Part shown: positions 6,508 to 6,529 of the stretch, piece by piece
Layout: every line of letters begins with the position of its first letter
Position numbering within the stretch: the first letter of the stretch is position 1
From: an uncultured Ilumatobacter sp.
GTDB taxonomy: Bacteria > Actinomycetota > Acidimicrobiia > Acidimicrobiales > Ilumatobacteraceae
NCBI GenBank assembly: GCA_937891565.1
Contig: CALAHA010000127.1
Span: 1-6,529 of the forward strand
Direction: 5' to 3'
Length of the DNA: 6,529 nucleotides
Position numbers and translations under genes: made by a program
Notes under the pieces: generated by a model
Told to the model about the DNA's origin: nothing
What the model saw: only the letters and a program-made list of their open reading frames with translations
The model's database searches: none

Positions 6508-6529
6508 GGGAAAAGAAAGGAGAAAGGGG
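6508..6529 (+). other. Purine-only tract at right edge
   Basis: The last 22 bases of the window are all G or A. Such tracts prime plus-strand DNA synthesis in LTR retrotransposons, but DIRS elements are not known to need one, and the tract is cut by the window edge. Its function is open. Confidence 0.5.

Larger units (their letters stand above)
1..6529 (+). mobile_element. DIRS-type tyrosine-recombinase retrotransposon carrying a C5-cytosine methyltransferase (partial)
   Basis: The gene order RT, RNase H, DNA methyltransferase, then tyrosine recombinase is that of DIRS-like retrotransposons. These insert through a circular DNA intermediate using a tyrosine recombinase and make no target-site duplication. 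What is seen: the YIDD box of the RT, the four acidic residues of RNase H, the PCP and GNS motifs of a C5 methyltransferase, and the HxxR...Y signature of the recombinase, all on one strand and uninterrupted. A repeat-rich non-coding tail follows. The left end is missing, because the first frame is open at base 1 and no terminal repeat or gag-like gene is seen; the right terminus cannot be fixed either. Known DIRS1-group elements usually carry a dam-like adenine methyltransferase, so the C5 enzyme is unusual. No host sequence is recognised in the window. Confidence 0.92.
6098..6529. other. Non-coding 3' region of the element
   Basis: These 432 bases hold no credible gene. Open frames on either strand here are short and made of repeat sequence. 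The region consists of the rest of the 191-bp tandem duplication, the nested 26-bp units, the hairpin, a degenerate unit and the purine tract. No AATAAA signal is seen, and no part of a host gene is recognised. Confidence 0.85.

Overview
The window holds most of one retrotransposon and nothing that clearly belongs to host DNA. All genes lie on the + strand. The element is a tyrosine-recombinase retrotransposon of the DIRS type. One long reading frame (12-3593) encodes reverse transcriptase, RNase H and a C5-cytosine DNA methyltransferase. A second frame (coding from about 3596 to 6097) encodes a tyrosine recombinase. No DDE integrase, aspartic protease or APE endonuclease is visible, which argues against LTR (Gypsy/Copia), BEL and LINE elements.

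The host is eukaryotic by inference, since DIRS elements are known from eukaryotes. The DNA is clearly GC-rich and dense in CpG. Capture of cytosine methyltransferases by retrotransposons has been reported in dinoflagellates and charophyte algae. Together with a Cys/His motif that, from memory, looks like ones common in dinoflagellate proteins, this makes a dinoflagellate (Symbiodinium-like or relative) my best guess. It is only a guess: no spliced-leader sequence or host gene is present to confirm it.

Layout: 1-3593, frame open at the left edge, RT (about 459-1541), RNase H (about 1845-2231), charged linker, C5 methyltransferase (about 2487-3482) and a basic/acidic tail. 3596-6097 is the second frame, shifted -1 relative to the first: a CCHC-like Cys/His motif (3668-3754), a low-complexity charged stretch, a possible helix-turn-helix, the recombinase core-binding and catalytic domains, an acidic linker and a small SH3/Tudor-like C-terminal domain. 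6098-6529 is non-coding and repeat-built: a perfect 191-bp tandem duplication that begins inside the last codons of the second frame, nested 26-bp repeats, a 12-bp-stem hairpin and a purine-only tract at the right edge.

Expected workings: RT and RNase H copy the element RNA into DNA, and the tyrosine recombinase inserts a circular intermediate without a DDE-type integrase. The methyltransferase could methylate the new copy or its target. Classical DIRS1-group elements carry a putative adenine methyltransferase after RNase H; here a C5 enzyme occupies that place. Both frames are uninterrupted, all key catalytic residues are present and the tandem repeats are identical, so this looks like a young copy. 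The 5' end (any gag-like frame and left terminus) and probably the true right end lie outside the window.
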